The notes: a model not told the origin generated them from the sequence alone. Positions 39,867 through 49,696 are shown, counted from the first letter of the stretch. The stretch is 64,000 nt of DNA from Photobacterium lipolyticum (GCF_003026475.1 NZ_PYMC01000015.1:1-64000); one strand, 5' to 3'. Made by a program: numbers and translations.

Positions 39867-41816
39867 TTATAAAACGGTCTGCTTTTCGGCAATCAGTTTA
39901 TCGACAACACTTGGATCGGCGAGGGTCGACGTATCACCCAGGCTGCCGGTATCACCGGTTGCGATCTTGCGTAAAATCCGGCGCATGATTTTACCTGAAC
40001 GGGTTTTGGGCAATGCATCTGTCCAATGCAAGAAATCTGGCGTTGCAATCGGGCCAATTTCTTTACGTACCCAGTCTTTCACTTCTTTATGCAGTTCAGC
40101 GCTTGGATACTCACCGGCATTTAAGGTGATATAGGCGTAGATTGCCTGGCCCTTAATGTCGTGCGGCACCCCAACAACTGCTGCTTCTGCAATTTTATCA
40201 AAAGCAACCAGCGCCGATTCGATTTCTGCGGTACCCATACGGTGACCGGAAACGTTCAGTACGTCATCAACCCGGCCGGTGATCCAGTAGTAACCGTCTT
40301 CATCACGACGGGCACCGTCACCAGAGAAGTACATGCCCTGGAAGGTTGAGAAGTAGGTTTGTTCAAAGCGTTCATGGTCACCCCATAGAGTACGCATCTG
40401 ACCGGGCCATGAATCAATGATGACCAGGTTACCTTCAGCGGCACCGTCAAGAATGTTTCCCATATTATCAACGATCGCGGGTTGGACACCGAAGAATGGA
40501 CGTGTGGCCGAGCCCGGTTTCAGCTCCGTTGCCCCAGGCAGCGGGGTGATCATAATACCGCCGGTTTCAGTCTGCCACCAGGTATCGACAACCGGGCAGT
40601 GGCAGTTGCCGATAGTGCGGTGATACCATTCCCATGCTTCCGGGTTAATCGGCTCACCCACCGATCCCAAGATCCGCAGTGATTCGCGGCTGGTGCCTGC
40701 AATCGCCTGATCGCCTTTCGCCATCAGGGCACGAATCGCGGTTGGGGCGGTATAAAGAATATTAACGCCATGCTTATCAACGACTTCGCTCATGCGGCTG
40801 GTGGATGGGTAATTAGGGACACCTTCAAACATAAGGGTTGTCGCCCCGTTGGCCAAAGGCCCATAAACCAGGTAGCTGTGGCCGGTGATCCAGCCGACAT
40901 CTGCGGTACACCAGTAAACCTCACCTTCTTGATAGTCAAAGACGTACTTGAAGGTCATGGTCGCGTAGACTAGGTAGCCACCAGTGGTATGCAGTACGCC
41001 TTTAGGTTTCCCGGTCGATCCTGACGTATATAGAATGAAAAGGGGATCTTCGGCACTCATTTCTTCCGGTTCGCAGTGGGTAGAAGCAACCTCAGTTGCT
41101 TCGTGCCACCAGACATCACGTTCGCTGTGCCATTCGATCTCACCACCGGTACGTTTTAGTACTAAGACCTTTTCCACACTGGTAACATGGTCTTTTGCCA
41201 AGGCGGCATCGACGTTCTTTTTCAGTGGTACGGCGCGGCCGGCCCGGACCCCCTCATCTGCGGTGATCACTACTTTCGCGTTGGAATCAATAATACGCCC
41301 CGCCAGCGCATCAGGAGAGAAACCGCCGAATACAATAGTATGCACGGCACCAATTCGGGTACAGGCCAGCATTGCTACAGCCGCTTCAGCGACCATTGGC
41401 ATGTAAAGACAAACGACATCACCTTTACGTACCCCTTGGCTTTTCAGGGCATTGGAGAATTTGCAGACTTGCTCAAAAAGCTCGTTGTAGGTGAATGTTG
41501 CATCATCGGTCGGATCATCACCTTCCCAGATAATGGCAGGCTGATCGCCGCGAGTGGCCAGATGACGGTCAAGACAGTTGGCAGAAACGTTCAGAGTCCC
41601 GTCTTCAAACCAGTTAACTTTGACATGACCGGTATCAAACGAGGTATCTTTAACTTTAGTGAATGGCTTGATCCAGTCGACGATCTGTCCTTGCTCACGC
41701 CAGAACCTTTCAGGGTTGATAATCGACTGCTGGTACATCTCACGATATTTTTTATCATTCACGTGGGCGGTAGCTGCAATCTTGTGATTGACCGGATAAA
41801 CATGAACCTCACTCAT
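39867..41816 (-). CDS. acs: Acetyl-CoA synthetase (AMP-forming)
   Basis: Activates acetate through acetyl-AMP to acetyl-CoA, the high-affinity arm of the acetate switch. At 649 residues, the standard length. Motifs: P-loop-like [40 protein letters not shown] and the C-terminal [15 protein letters not shown] with the Lys acetylated by Pat-type enzymes. Upstream on the same strand are a DEDDh exonuclease and a DUF294 protein, and nearby the CrbS-type kinase, known in Vibrio cholerae to activate acs through CrbR. Confidence 0.97.
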   Translation of the reverse strand: MSEVHVYPVNHKIAATAHVNDKKYREMYQQSIINPERFWREQGQIVDWIKPFTKVKDTSFDTGHVKVNWFEDGTLNVSANCLDRHLATRGDQPAIIWEGDDPTDDATFTYNELFEQVCKFSNALKSQGVRKGDVVCLYMPMVAEAAVAMLACTRIGAVHTIVFGGFSPDALAGRIIDSNAKVVITADEGVRAGRAVPLKKNVDAALAKDHVTSVEKVLVLKRTGGEIEWHSERDVWWHEATEVASTHCEPEEMSAEDPLFILYTSGSTGKPKGVLHTTGGYLVYATMTFKYVFDYQEGEVYWCTADVGWITGHSYLVYGPLANGATTLMFEGVPNYPSTSRMSEVVDKHGVNILYTAPTAIRALMAKGDQAIAGTSRESLRILGSVGEPINPEAWEWYHRTIGNCHCPVVDTWWQTETGGIMITPLPGATELKPGSATRPFFGVQPAIVDNMGNILDGAAEGNLVIIDSWPGQMRTLWGDHERFEQTYFSTFQGMYFSGDGARRDEDGYYWITGRVDDVLNVSGHRMGTAEIESALVAFDKIAEAAVVGVPHDIKGQAIYAYITLNAGEYPSAELHKEVKDWVRKEIGPIATPDFLHWTDALPKTRSGKIMRRILRKIATGDTGSLGDTSTLADPSVVDKLIAEKQTVL

Positions 41817-41971
41817 TCTATTCTCCTTGTGTTTCCGTCGGTGTCCTTCTGATGGACCAGATTATTTTTGTTGTAAGCCGTTGTCTCTGTTGATACTAAC
41901 TTCCGACAGATTAAGATTTGCCACAATTAGACTTTAGGATGAGAGTGGGGGATCCGACGGGGTTCACTGGC

Positions 41972-41988
41972 GTTACATAGCTGTTACA
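41972..41988. promoter_or_regulatory. Direct repeats GTTACA upstream of acs
   Basis: GTTACA occurs at 41972-41977 and 41983-41988, 11 bp apart, so on the same DNA face. The pair lies about 155 bp before the acs start, next to the terminator of the upstream gene. It could bind a dimeric regulator such as a LuxR-type response regulator; this is inference only. Confidence 0.35.
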
Positions 41989-41990
41989 TT

Positions 41991-42013
41991 AAAAACCTTG
42001 CACTTGGCAAGGC
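41991..42013 (-). terminator. Terminator between the exonuclease gene and acs
   Basis: CCTTGC (41996-42001) and GCAAGG (42007-42012) with a 5-nt loop, followed on the minus strand by T5. It lies 6 bp after the exonuclease stop. Confidence 0.75.
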
Positions 42014-42018
42014 TTGTA

Positions 42019-42642
42019 TTATGCCGATCTGAGCATAGGGATATCACCGTATTTAAGCCGGACATAAATCAATGCCGCGGTAATGGAATCTTCCAGGGCG
42101 TCATGGCGCTGGGAAATTGGCAGACCAAGGTGGCGACTAATCGCTTCCAGGCTTAAATCGTAATAGGCATTGGGCAACAGTCGCTCTAGGCGATCATGGT
42201 AAAGATGGCTGACTTCGACCATTTTGTTTGGTAGCGCAAAGCCGAACAGGCGTAGGTAGTAGCGATCCAGAATGGTCTTGTCATAACGGATATGGTAGCC
42301 CACTAAAGGGCGGTTACCGATAAACCCCAGTAAGGTTGTTAAGGCCTGACGCGCTTCTAGTCCCGCTTGTAAATCCTGGTGGCGGATACGATGAATGGCC
42401 ACAGAGTCAGCATTCAGGCTGTCAGGTGCACGCAGAGTTAAATGGATCGACTGGCTGGTTAATATTCGATTGTCTTTTATTCGGGTGGCCGCCATGGTGA
42501 CCAATTCCGCGCGATGGGGATCTAAGCTGGTGGTTTCACAATCGAGCGAGACCAGCTCATCGCCCTGATAACGATGGAACAGATCATGGTAGGGGCTGTG
42601 TTTTAATTTACGCCGATACCAGTAACGTCTTAATACATTCAT
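42019..42642 (-). CDS. 3'-5' exonuclease, DnaQ-like DEDDh family
   Basis: A 207-residue protein with all five catalytic residues of DEDDh exonucleases: D34 and E36 in SLDCETTSLD, the Asp in GYHIRYDKTILD and the final His-Asp in RHDALEDS. The N terminus (RRYWYRRKLKHSPYHDLF) is basic and outside the nuclease core. It is related to the epsilon proofreading fold but shorter and without the polymerase-binding tail, so a stand-alone role in DNA or RNA trimming is inferred. Clustered with acs and the DUF294 gene in vibrios. Confidence 0.88.
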   Translation of the reverse strand: MNVLRRYWYRRKLKHSPYHDLFHRYQGDELVSLDCETTSLDPHRAELVTMAATRIKDNRILTSQSIHLTLRAPDSLNADSVAIHRIRHQDLQAGLEARQALTTLLGFIGNRPLVGYHIRYDKTILDRYYLRLFGFALPNKMVEVSHLYHDRLERLLPNAYYDLSLEAISRHLGLPISQRHDALEDSITAALIYVRLKYGDIPMLRSA

Positions 42643-42672
42643 ATGGTCGTTTCGAGTGCCGAGGTTCTAGTC

Positions 42673-42699
42673 TCTAGGCTCTAGGCTCTAGGCTCCAGG
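42673..42699. repeat. Tandem TCTAGGC heptamers
   Basis: Three exact copies of TCTAGGC (42673-42693) are followed by a degenerate copy TCCAGG. The flanking sequence up to 42730 is built of similar CTAG/TCTCGCTAC words. It fills the 88-bp gap between the DUF294 and exonuclease genes. Confidence 0.75.
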
Positions 42700-42730
42700 T
42701 TCTAGCTACTAGCTTCTCGCTACTCTCTCC

Positions 42731-44533
42731 CTAATCTCTGATCTGATAGTGATAGCCGAGCCACTCTTTAAATTTTTTCACAACATGAAGGCTGTGGCGC
42801 AGCAAGTCACGCTCGGTGCGGCTGAGATGGCTGATATTCAGCGGCTGGTTTTGCCCGCCGGCTTGATGATTCAGTTGCTGGCGCAGACGTATTTTAATGA
42901 ACAGCTTTAAGGCTTCACTTAAATTCGATGCCGTAATAGATTCCAGCACTTTGTGCTGTTCTAGCCGGTTGATGCGATCGAAGGTATTGTTGTCTTTGAT
43001 GGCGTATTCCAGCGCCAAAGCACGAACGCCGTGAACGATGGGAAAGATACCGCCGCGCTTAATATCGACACCTTGTTTGCCGGATTTGATCTTGCCAAAC
43101 AAGGTGAGGGGGACACTGAACCTGAGTGCCGGGCGGGTAAAGGTCGACAGTAACAATTCTTTTTCTGCCAGTTGCTGATGCAGGTGGATTTGCAGTGGAG
43201 CCAGTAAAGCCTGATTGCCGGCAACCGCATGGCTATCCGCCAGAATTGCCAGATCCATCATGCTGGCTTCTGTTCCCTGCTGGCAGCACTGGCTGATGGT
43301 GTGTAACCACTCACTTTGTGTTTTAACCCACTTGGGGTTGTTGACCATGACGTTGCCGGGACAGAGCGGATAACCCAGTTGTTGTAACGTTTGGGTCAGT
43401 TGTTCCATGACCCGCGGACAATCCGGCCAGTTAACGCCATCCTGTATGATTAAGGCGTTATCCTGATCGGTTTTCAGGATCTGCTCTCCCCGTCCTTCTG
43501 ATCCCATGACCATCAGGCAGCAGAGGTTGTGCATATCGGCCGGTACAATCAGCTGAAAGGCTTTTTCGATGATCTGCTCGTTGACGGTGGCGATCAGCTC
43601 CATCACGAACAGGGTATGAATTCCGTTATTGAACAGGGTTTCCACCAGCCGCTGCTGACTGTCGGCAGCGAGGGATAATTCTGCAATATTATCGGCCCGG
43701 GCAATGCGCAACGTCAGTACATGTGAGTGGGTCGAGAACAAGCTCAGTACCTGGGTCAGATCCAGCATGCCGACGACCTGCCCGCTGTCCAGTACCTGTA
43801 CCCGCTTCACCTTATGCCGGGTCATGGCAATCATGGCATTGAACAGAAAGTCGCCTTTATTCACACTGATCACCGGTGTGGTGGTGACGTGACTGACGGC
43901 GGTATCTGAAGGTTGCTGTTCCAGCATAACGGCGTGGAGCAAATCCGTGCGGGTCACAATACCGTATTGCGGGCTAGGGTTGAGCTCAACCAGAGCAGCA
44001 TCGAAACCCTGTGCGCGCATTTTTTCCGTGACGGTTTTCAGGCTGGCGTCACGTGGCACCATCAGACAAGGCTGGATGTTATCGGCATCGATTTTGGTAA
44101 GAATAAATTCGGCCAGGTTCTGCTGACGCTGTGCTTCTTCAATCAGGTCCTGACGACGCGCGAGATTGGTATCGAAATAAGCCGCGAACTGGGCATTAGA
44201 CTGGTAAAAATTGACAAAAATCTCTCTTGGCAGTAGGTAGCACAGAGTATCTTCCAGCGCGATATAGTGATGACGGCTTTCACTTTCCAGCTGAGCGCGG
44301 ACATCGAACATATCGTCACGGGCATAGTGGGCATAAGTTTCCTTGCCGTCGGTGGAGATCTCCTCGACACCGCCTTTGATGATGATGAATAGCTGGCTGC
44401 AGATTTCTCCGGCCCGGATTATTTTTTCGCCGATCCGAAAATAAGCCACATCCAGCGCATCTTTCAGTACCTGTTGCTGCTCAGGATAAAGGCGATCAAA
44501 TGGTGTCAGTGAGGTGTCTAACTTATCAGGCAT
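42731..44533 (-). CDS. cNMP-binding / CBS / DUF294 nucleotidyltransferase-like protein
   Basis: A 600-residue cytosolic protein with four modules: a cyclic-nucleotide-binding-like domain (about 15-125, IIKGGVEEISTDGKE), a CBS pair (about 150-275), a DUF294 nucleotidyltransferase-like domain with GSEGRGEQILKTDQDNALI near 345, and a helical C-terminal substrate-binding domain. The G-S-x-G-R and D-x-D features are those of GlnD/GlnE-type nucleotidyltransferases, so it might modify a protein. Neither the ligand nor the target is known. It neighbours acs and the kinase CrbS, which suggests a link to carbon or acetate control. Confidence 0.85.
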   Translation of the reverse strand: MPDKLDTSLTPFDRLYPEQQQVLKDALDVAYFRIGEKIIRAGEICSQLFIIIKGGVEEISTDGKETYAHYARDDMFDVRAQLESESRHHYIALEDTLCYLLPREIFVNFYQSNAQFAAYFDTNLARRQDLIEEAQRQQNLAEFILTKIDADNIQPCLMVPRDASLKTVTEKMRAQGFDAALVELNPSPQYGIVTRTDLLHAVMLEQQPSDTAVSHVTTTPVISVNKGDFLFNAMIAMTRHKVKRVQVLDSGQVVGMLDLTQVLSLFSTHSHVLTLRIARADNIAELSLAADSQQRLVETLFNNGIHTLFVMELIATVNEQIIEKAFQLIVPADMHNLCCLMVMGSEGRGEQILKTDQDNALIIQDGVNWPDCPRVMEQLTQTLQQLGYPLCPGNVMVNNPKWVKTQSEWLHTISQCCQQGTEASMMDLAILADSHAVAGNQALLAPLQIHLHQQLAEKELLLSTFTRPALRFSVPLTLFGKIKSGKQGVDIKRGGIFPIVHGVRALALEYAIKDNNTFDRINRLEQHKVLESITASNLSEALKLFIKIRLRQQLNHQAGGQNQPLNISHLSRTERDLLRHSLHVVKKFKEWLGYHYQIRD

Positions 44534-44583
44534 CTTACTCCCCGTCGCGCAGTCTGTTTGTTCCTACCGACAGTCTCGCTTAA

Positions 44584-44595
44584 CTTGCCGGCAAG
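44584..44595. repeat. 12-bp palindrome upstream of the DUF294 gene
   Basis: CTTGCCGGCAAG is a perfect dyad 51 bp before the DUF294 start codon, in the divergent region shared with the MFS gene. It could be an operator. The divergent region 44534-44799 otherwise shows nothing that I can name. Confidence 0.4.
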
Positions 44596-44799
44596 CTCCA
44601 GACGACTTTAGTCTATACCCAACTAACCTCAATCCCGGCTCAATTCTGTATTTTGAAATGATTTGGGTATCGTCGCTGTCATCGCATTCTGGCTCATACA
44701 AGAAGGGCTGGCTGATTTGTCTGATTAATCCGTAGGCTTGTGGGTTCCGATTGGGCATAATGTCGGCTCTTTCTCCTCGCTATGCATTTAGGAATTAGC

Positions 44800-46017
44800 A
44801 TGTTTCGTAGTAGTCCTTATGGCTGGACCTCGCAATATTTGTTGGGTTTTTTCTTCACTTATGGTGTCTATCTACCATTCTGGGCGTTATGGTTCGCCCA
44901 TTTAGGGGTCGATGCTTCTGATATTGGCTTGCTATTAGGGCTGGGTTTTGGGGTGCGTTGTCTAGCGAACCTGGTGCTGACTCCGCGTATCCATAAAGTA
45001 GAACATTTAATTCCGGCATTGCGTTGGTTTACGTTGGCGGGGCTGATTGGATGTGTTTTATACATCTTCTGTGGTGGCAGTTTGTGGGCCCTTACTGCGG
45101 TGACCATTTTATTTAACCTGGCCGCAGGTCCGGTGATCCCTATTTCGGATGCTTTAGCGAATCATTACGCCAAAGACGGTCACTTAGACTACGGCCGCAC
45201 TCGCTTATGGGGATCGATAGCGTTCATTGCCGGATCGACTGTTGTCGGTATTCTGGCGGCTGAATACGGTGCCAATGTGATCCCTTGGGTGGCGATTTCA
45301 GGATTAGCGGTGGCGTTAGTGCTGTCGATGCGTACACCCGTGATTGCCCCTCGTGAAGATGAACACCATGATCTGCCGCGCCCGGCGCTAATGGATATGC
45401 TAAAAGACAGCAGTGTGATGCGCTTTCTGTTCATCGTTGCTTTATTGCAGGGCAGCCATGCCGCTTATTACAGTTTTAGTGCGATTTACTGGAAAGATGT
45501 GGGTTATAGCGAAGCGATCATCGGTTATTTGTGGAGCTTCAGTGTCGTTGCTGAAGTTGGGGTTTTTGCCCTGAGTAAGCGTATTTTTGCCGGTTGGAGT
45601 GTCAGCGGTATGTTCCGTTTGGCGGCGATGGGGGTGTTGCTACGCTGGGGGGTAACGGCAACGATGACCGAGCTACCTTTATTGGTGGTCGCGCAAGCGA
45701 TGCACGGTATTACGTTTGCTGCCGCCCATTTAGCGGCTATTCGTTATATCCAGCATGCCAAAAGCAACCAAATGGTCGCCCTGCAGGCGCTGTATAATGC
45801 CTTGCCGTTGGGGGCGTTTATGGCCTTAATGACGGCATTAAGTGGCTGGCTGTATGGCCTGTGGGGAGCGAATTTATTCTGGTTGATGGCCGCGATGGCG
45901 ATTCCTGTGCTGTTGATGAAGATTGAAGCCAAACCACACGGCAGCGCTCATCTTTCATCGCAGAATCCAGCCCCCCAAAAAAGCCAGGATTCACATAAAG
46001 CGGTAATCGAGTCTTAA
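44800..46017 (+). CDS. MFS transporter, HcaT-like (3-phenylpropionate permease family)
   Basis: A 405-residue integral membrane protein with about 12 transmembrane segments of the MFS_1-like/HcaT group. ATG 44800 (MFRSSPYGWTSQYLLGFFF) has AGGA 6 bp upstream and is preferred to the ATG at 44782. The intracellular loop motif between helices 2 and 3 is replaced by RCLANLVLTPRIHKVEH; GRTRLWGSIAF lies after helix 4. Substrates of E. coli HcaT are arylpropionates, but the cargo here is not predictable. It is followed by crbS 113 bp downstream. Confidence 0.82.
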   Translation: MFRSSPYGWTSQYLLGFFFTYGVYLPFWALWFAHLGVDASDIGLLLGLGFGVRCLANLVLTPRIHKVEHLIPALRWFTLAGLIGCVLYIFCGGSLWALTAVTILFNLAAGPVIPISDALANHYAKDGHLDYGRTRLWGSIAFIAGSTVVGILAAEYGANVIPWVAISGLAVALVLSMRTPVIAPREDEHHDLPRPALMDMLKDSSVMRFLFIVALLQGSHAAYYSFSAIYWKDVGYSEAIIGYLWSFSVVAEVGVFALSKRIFAGWSVSGMFRLAAMGVLLRWGVTATMTELPLLVVAQAMHGITFAAAHLAAIRYIQHAKSNQMVALQALYNALPLGAFMALMTALSGWLYGLWGANLFWLMAAMAIPVLLMKIEAKPHGSAHLSSQNPAPQKSQDSHKAVIES

Positions 46018-46075
46018 TATGACGACTTTGTAGATCGGCACAGAAAGAACTGTGATCTATCCTGATTGGTGTCCT

Positions 46076-46113
46076 TAACCAGATTGGTTAGTATGGGTTA
46101 ACGTATCGTTAAC
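46076..46113. promoter_or_regulatory. Two dyads before crbS (putative operator pair)
   Basis: TAACCA-GAT-TGGTTA (46076-46090) and GTTAACG-TAT-CGTTAAC (46097-46113) are perfect inverted repeats, each with a 3-bp spacer, and their centres are 22 bp apart, about two helical turns. The second ends 17 bp before the crbS ATG. A regulator binding cooperatively is a reasonable guess. Confidence 0.5.
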
Positions 46114-46130
46114 ACTGTCAGGGAAGTAAC

Positions 46131-49100
46131 ATGGCGCAGGGATGGATTGTCGTGCCGGTCTCATTGGCCTATCTTGGGCTGTTGTTTTTTATCGCCTGGT
46201 ATGGCGATAAAAAACCGCAATGGATGGCGGGGTATCGCCCCTGGATATATAGCTTATCAATCGCCGTTTACTGCACCTCCTGGACATTCTATGGCACGGT
46301 CGGCCAGGCCAGCCAGAATATCTGGTCCTTTCTTCCTATCTACCTTGCTCCGATGATTGTTTTCACGGTTGGCTGGCGCATCTTGGCCCGGCTGATCTTA
46401 ATTGCCAAACGGGAGCACATCACCTCCATTGCCGACTTTATTGCCGCGCGCTATGGCAAGTCTCAGGGATTGGCGGTACTGGTGACCATTATTGCGGTGG
46501 TTGGTATTCTGCCCTATATCGCACTGCAGCTACGGGGCATCACCATGGGGCTGGAGCAGATCTCGCCGGATCTTGGTCGAGATATTGGCCTCGAAGAGAT
46601 GGATACCGCATGGTTAGTAACCCTGGCTTTAGCCGCTTTTACCGTCTTGTTTGGTACCCGCCATATTGATACCACAGAACACCATCGTGGCATGATGATG
46701 GCGGTGGCGTTTGAATCCTTAGTAAAGCTGGCGGCCTTTTTAATTGTCGGGATGTTTGCGGTCAGCTTGTTGTTTGAGCTGCCGGATTTTCGGTGGGTTA
46801 AAGAGACGTATTGGCCGCCGACATCGCCGAATATCGGCAGTTTGCTCATCCACACCATGCTGACCATGGCGGCGATCATTTGTTTGCCGCGGCAGTTTCA
46901 TACGACGGTGGTTGAGAATAACCGGGCGCAGGATCTGCATAAGGCGCGCTGGGTATTTCCGCTCTATTTGCTGTTGATGGGGGCTTTCGTGGTGCCGCTG
47001 GCGCTGGCCGGGCAGGCATTCATGCCGCACATTTCTGCCGATACCTATGTGATCAATCTGCCATTGCAGCAAGGTGCCGGCAGTATTGCGTTGCTGGCCT
47101 TTTTGGGGGGAACCTCGGCAGCCAGTGGCATGGTGATTGTATCGACGATTGCGCTGGCGATCATGGTGTCGAATGATCTGGTATTGCCGTTGCTACTCCG
47201 GCGCATGCGGGTGCCCGGTCGCAATTTCAGTGCATTTTCCGGGTTATTGCTGAATGTGCGGCGGGCCTTGATTTTGCTTTTACTCTTTGCCGCGTGGGGC
47301 TTTTATCTGGTACTCGATAATATTCCCTCACTGTCAGGCATTGGCTTATTGTCCTTTGCTGCGATTGCGCAGTTTACCCCGGCACTATTAGGCGGTATCT
47401 ACTGGCGGCAAGGCAACCGCAAGGGGGTCTATGCCGGTCTGCTGAGTGGCTCTGCTATCTGGGTGATCACCATGATGGCGCAAACCGGGCTGCTGGCGGG
47501 TACCGCGGACACCAACCTGTTGCTATGGTTGTTAAGTCCGCCGCAATGGCCGCTGTTAGATCAACTGTCGTCGGTTGACTGGGGCATGCTGCTCAGTATG
47601 GTGGCCAATATGGCTCTGTATATCTCCGTTTCGCTGATGACTCGCTCGTCACTGACGGAGCGATTACAGGCCGCCGCGTTTGTCGGGGCACCGTTGCCGG
47701 AAACGGGCAATGCCAGCCTGTACCAGACCCGGGTAACCGTGGCTGAACTGGAAATACTGGCGGCGCGTTTTGTCGGCCGTAAGCGAGTACGTCAGGCCTT
47801 TCGCCAGTTCGCCGAGCAGCATCAGGATCCTTTATTGCCGCAACAGCAAGCCTCAGCGGCGATGATCCGTCATACCGAGCGGGTACTGGCCGGGGTATTC
47901 GGATCATCCTCGGCCCGGCTGGTATTAACGTCTGCCCTGCAAGGGCGCAACATGCAGCTGGAAGAAGTGGCGACCATTGTCGATGAAGCCTCTGAGTTGT
48001 TTGATTTCAGCCGGGGCCTGCTGCAAGGCGCGATCGAGCACATCAGCCAGGGGATCGCGGTGGTCGACAAGCAGTTGCGGCTGGTGGCATGGAACCAGCG
48101 TTATTTGGAGCTGTTTACTTTCCCGTCCGGGTTGATACAGGCTGGACGGCCGATTGCTGATGTGATCCGGCATAATGCCAGAGAGGGATTGTGCGGCCCG
48201 GGAGATCCCGAGAAACATGTGGCCAAGCGGGTTGAACACCTTCAGCGCGGAACGGCACATACCTCATCGCGCCCTCGTCCTGATGGCCGGGTCATTGAAG
48301 TGCAGGGTAACCCAATGCCCGGTGGCGGGTTTGTGATGAGCTTTACGGATATCACCGAATTTATCAAAGCGGAAAAAGCCCTGAAAGATGCCAATGAAAA
48401 CCTGGAAGCGCGTGTTCAACAGCGTACCCGGGAGCTGGAACAGTTGAACCAGCGTCTGGTGTCGGCGACTCAGCAGGCCGAACAGCAGGCGCAGTCGAAA
48501 AGTCGTTTTCTGGCGGCCGTCAGTCATGATTTGATGCAGCCGCTCAATGCTGCGCGCTTGTTTTCATCGTCGTTAAGCGAAGTGGCCAAGGGGGAAGAGA
48601 CAGTCAAATTATCACGCCATATCGAAAGTGCGCTGGGGGCGGCAGAAGAGCTGATTGGTGATTTGCTCGATGTTTCCAGACTGGAGGCCGGCAAGCTGCA
48701 GGTCAATGTCCACCCGTTCCCGATCAGGGATGTGCTTTCTATCTTAAGTGCAGAGTTCAGTGCGCTCGCGAAACAGCAACATATTCACTTTGAAGTGGTA
48801 AACAGTGATGCGGTGGTTATTTCCGATCCTAAATTACTGCGCCGGGCACTGCAGAACTTCCTCACTAATGCTTTTCGCTATAACCCGAAAGGTAAGGTGG
48901 TGCTGGGTGTCAGGCGGATCAAAGATAAACTTCAGATTGAAGTGTGGGATAACGGTCCGGGCATTCCGAAAGAGAAACAAGCTCATATTTTTGAGGAGTT
49001 TACCCGAATAGAACGCAGTGGTATCGATCATGGTTTAGGACTTGGTTTGGCGATCGCCCGAGGCATTAGCCGGGTGCTGGATCATCCTTTGTCACTTCGG

Positions 49101-49598
49101 TCATGGCCGGGACAGGGAACCGTGTTTGCTTTATCTGTACGCCGTGGGGTGGTCGCGCATCAAGATGATGGGGCCCAGTTCCAGTCAGTTGTCGAGAAAG
49201 CCGCGCCACTGGCCGGGGTCAAAGTGCTGTGTGTGGATAACGAGCCGGACATTTTGCTGGGAATGGAAAACTTGCTAACTCGCTGGGGGTGTGACGTGCG
49301 GTTAGCAGAAAATGTAGTGGGGGCAATACAGCAACTGGAAGATGGCTGGTGTCCTGAGTTTGTCCTTAGTGACTATCATCTGGCAAAAGGGCAGACCGGT
49401 TTGCAGGTTTTGCAGCAGTGCAGCCTGCGGTTAGGCTCCACCTTTAAGGGCGCAGTGATCAGTGCTGACCGGACCCGTGAAACCCTGCAGACGATCCGCG
49501 GGCATGGCTTCAGCTTTATCAGTAAACCGGTAAAACCGTTAAAGCTGAGAGCGTTGCTCAATCAGCATTCGCGAGATAAGCATAAAGATAAGGTGTGA
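46131..49598 (+). CDS. crbS: Transporter-linked hybrid histidine kinase, CrbS-type
   Basis: A 1155-residue inner-membrane protein. Residues 1 to about 520 form a sodium/solute symporter (SSS) domain with about 13 membrane segments. A linker and a PAS domain (about 625-730, ISQGIAVVDKQLRLVAWNQRY) follow, then a coiled coil, a HisKA domain with His799 in SRFLAAVSHDLMQPLNAARL, an HATPase domain (DNGPGIP and GLGLGLA), and a receiver with Asp1081 in VLSDYHL. The layout matches Vibrio CrbS and Pseudomonas MxtR/CbrA. In V. cholerae CrbS with CrbR activates acs; here acs lies 4 kb away. No crbR is in the window. Confidence 0.88.
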   Translation: MAQGWIVVPVSLAYLGLLFFIAWYGDKKPQWMAGYRPWIYSLSIAVYCTSWTFYGTVGQASQNIWSFLPIYLAPMIVFTVGWRILARLILIAKREHITSIADFIAARYGKSQGLAVLVTIIAVVGILPYIALQLRGITMGLEQISPDLGRDIGLEEMDTAWLVTLALAAFTVLFGTRHIDTTEHHRGMMMAVAFESLVKLAAFLIVGMFAVSLLFELPDFRWVKETYWPPTSPNIGSLLIHTMLTMAAIICLPRQFHTTVVENNRAQDLHKARWVFPLYLLLMGAFVVPLALAGQAFMPHISADTYVINLPLQQGAGSIALLAFLGGTSAASGMVIVSTIALAIMVSNDLVLPLLLRRMRVPGRNFSAFSGLLLNVRRALILLLLFAAWGFYLVLDNIPSLSGIGLLSFAAIAQFTPALLGGIYWRQGNRKGVYAGLLSGSAIWVITMMAQTGLLAGTADTNLLLWLLSPPQWPLLDQLSSVDWGMLLSMVANMALYISVSLMTRSSLTERLQAAAFVGAPLPETGNASLYQTRVTVAELEILAARFVGRKRVRQAFRQFAEQHQDPLLPQQQASAAMIRHTERVLAGVFGSSSARLVLTSALQGRNMQLEEVATIVDEASELFDFSRGLLQGAIEHISQGIAVVDKQLRLVAWNQRYLELFTFPSGLIQAGRPIADVIRHNAREGLCGPGDPEKHVAKRVEHLQRGTAHTSSRPRPDGRVIEVQGNPMPGGGFVMSFTDITEFIKAEKALKDANENLEARVQQRTRELEQLNQRLVSATQQAEQQAQSKSRFLAAVSHDLMQPLNAARLFSSSLSEVAKGEETVKLSRHIESALGAAEELIGDLLDVSRLEAGKLQVNVHPFPIRDVLSILSAEFSALAKQQHIHFEVVNSDAVVISDPKLLRRALQNFLTNAFRYNPKGKVVLGVRRIKDKLQIEVWDNGPGIPKEKQAHIFEEFTRIERSGIDHGLGLGLAIARGISRVLDHPLSLRSWPGQGTVFALSVRRGVVAHQDDGAQFQSVVEKAAPLAGVKVLCVDNEPDILLGMENLLTRWGCDVRLAENVVGAIQQLEDGWCPEFVLSDYHLAKGQTGLQVLQQCSLRLGSTFKGAVISADRTRETLQTIRGHGFSFISKPVKPLKLRALLNQHSRDKHKDKV

Positions 49599-49613
49599 TA
49601 GTAATAGGTATAA

Positions 49614-49655
49614 AAAACGCCGACATGATTAGAGAATAAACCATGTCGGCGTTTT
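49614..49655. terminator. Bidirectional terminator between crbS and lateral flhA
   Basis: AAAACGCCGACATG (49614-49627) and CATGTCGGCGTTTT (49642-49655) form a perfect 14-bp stem with a 14-nt loop. It closes both crbS and the leftward flagellar operon. Confidence 0.92.
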
Positions 49656-49696
49656 GACTTTTTTATATATCAGTTGATTGGGGGCAGAGGCGGAGG

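Noticed and set aside
40984..41852. Long rightward frames antisense to acs (up to 221 codons)
   Set aside because: acs carries all adenylate-forming motifs in the minus frame; the antisense frames show no recognisable domain.
42673..42699. Heptamer array considered as a CRISPR or integron attachment site
   Set aside because: Too short, no spacers, no integrase and no attC-like structure.
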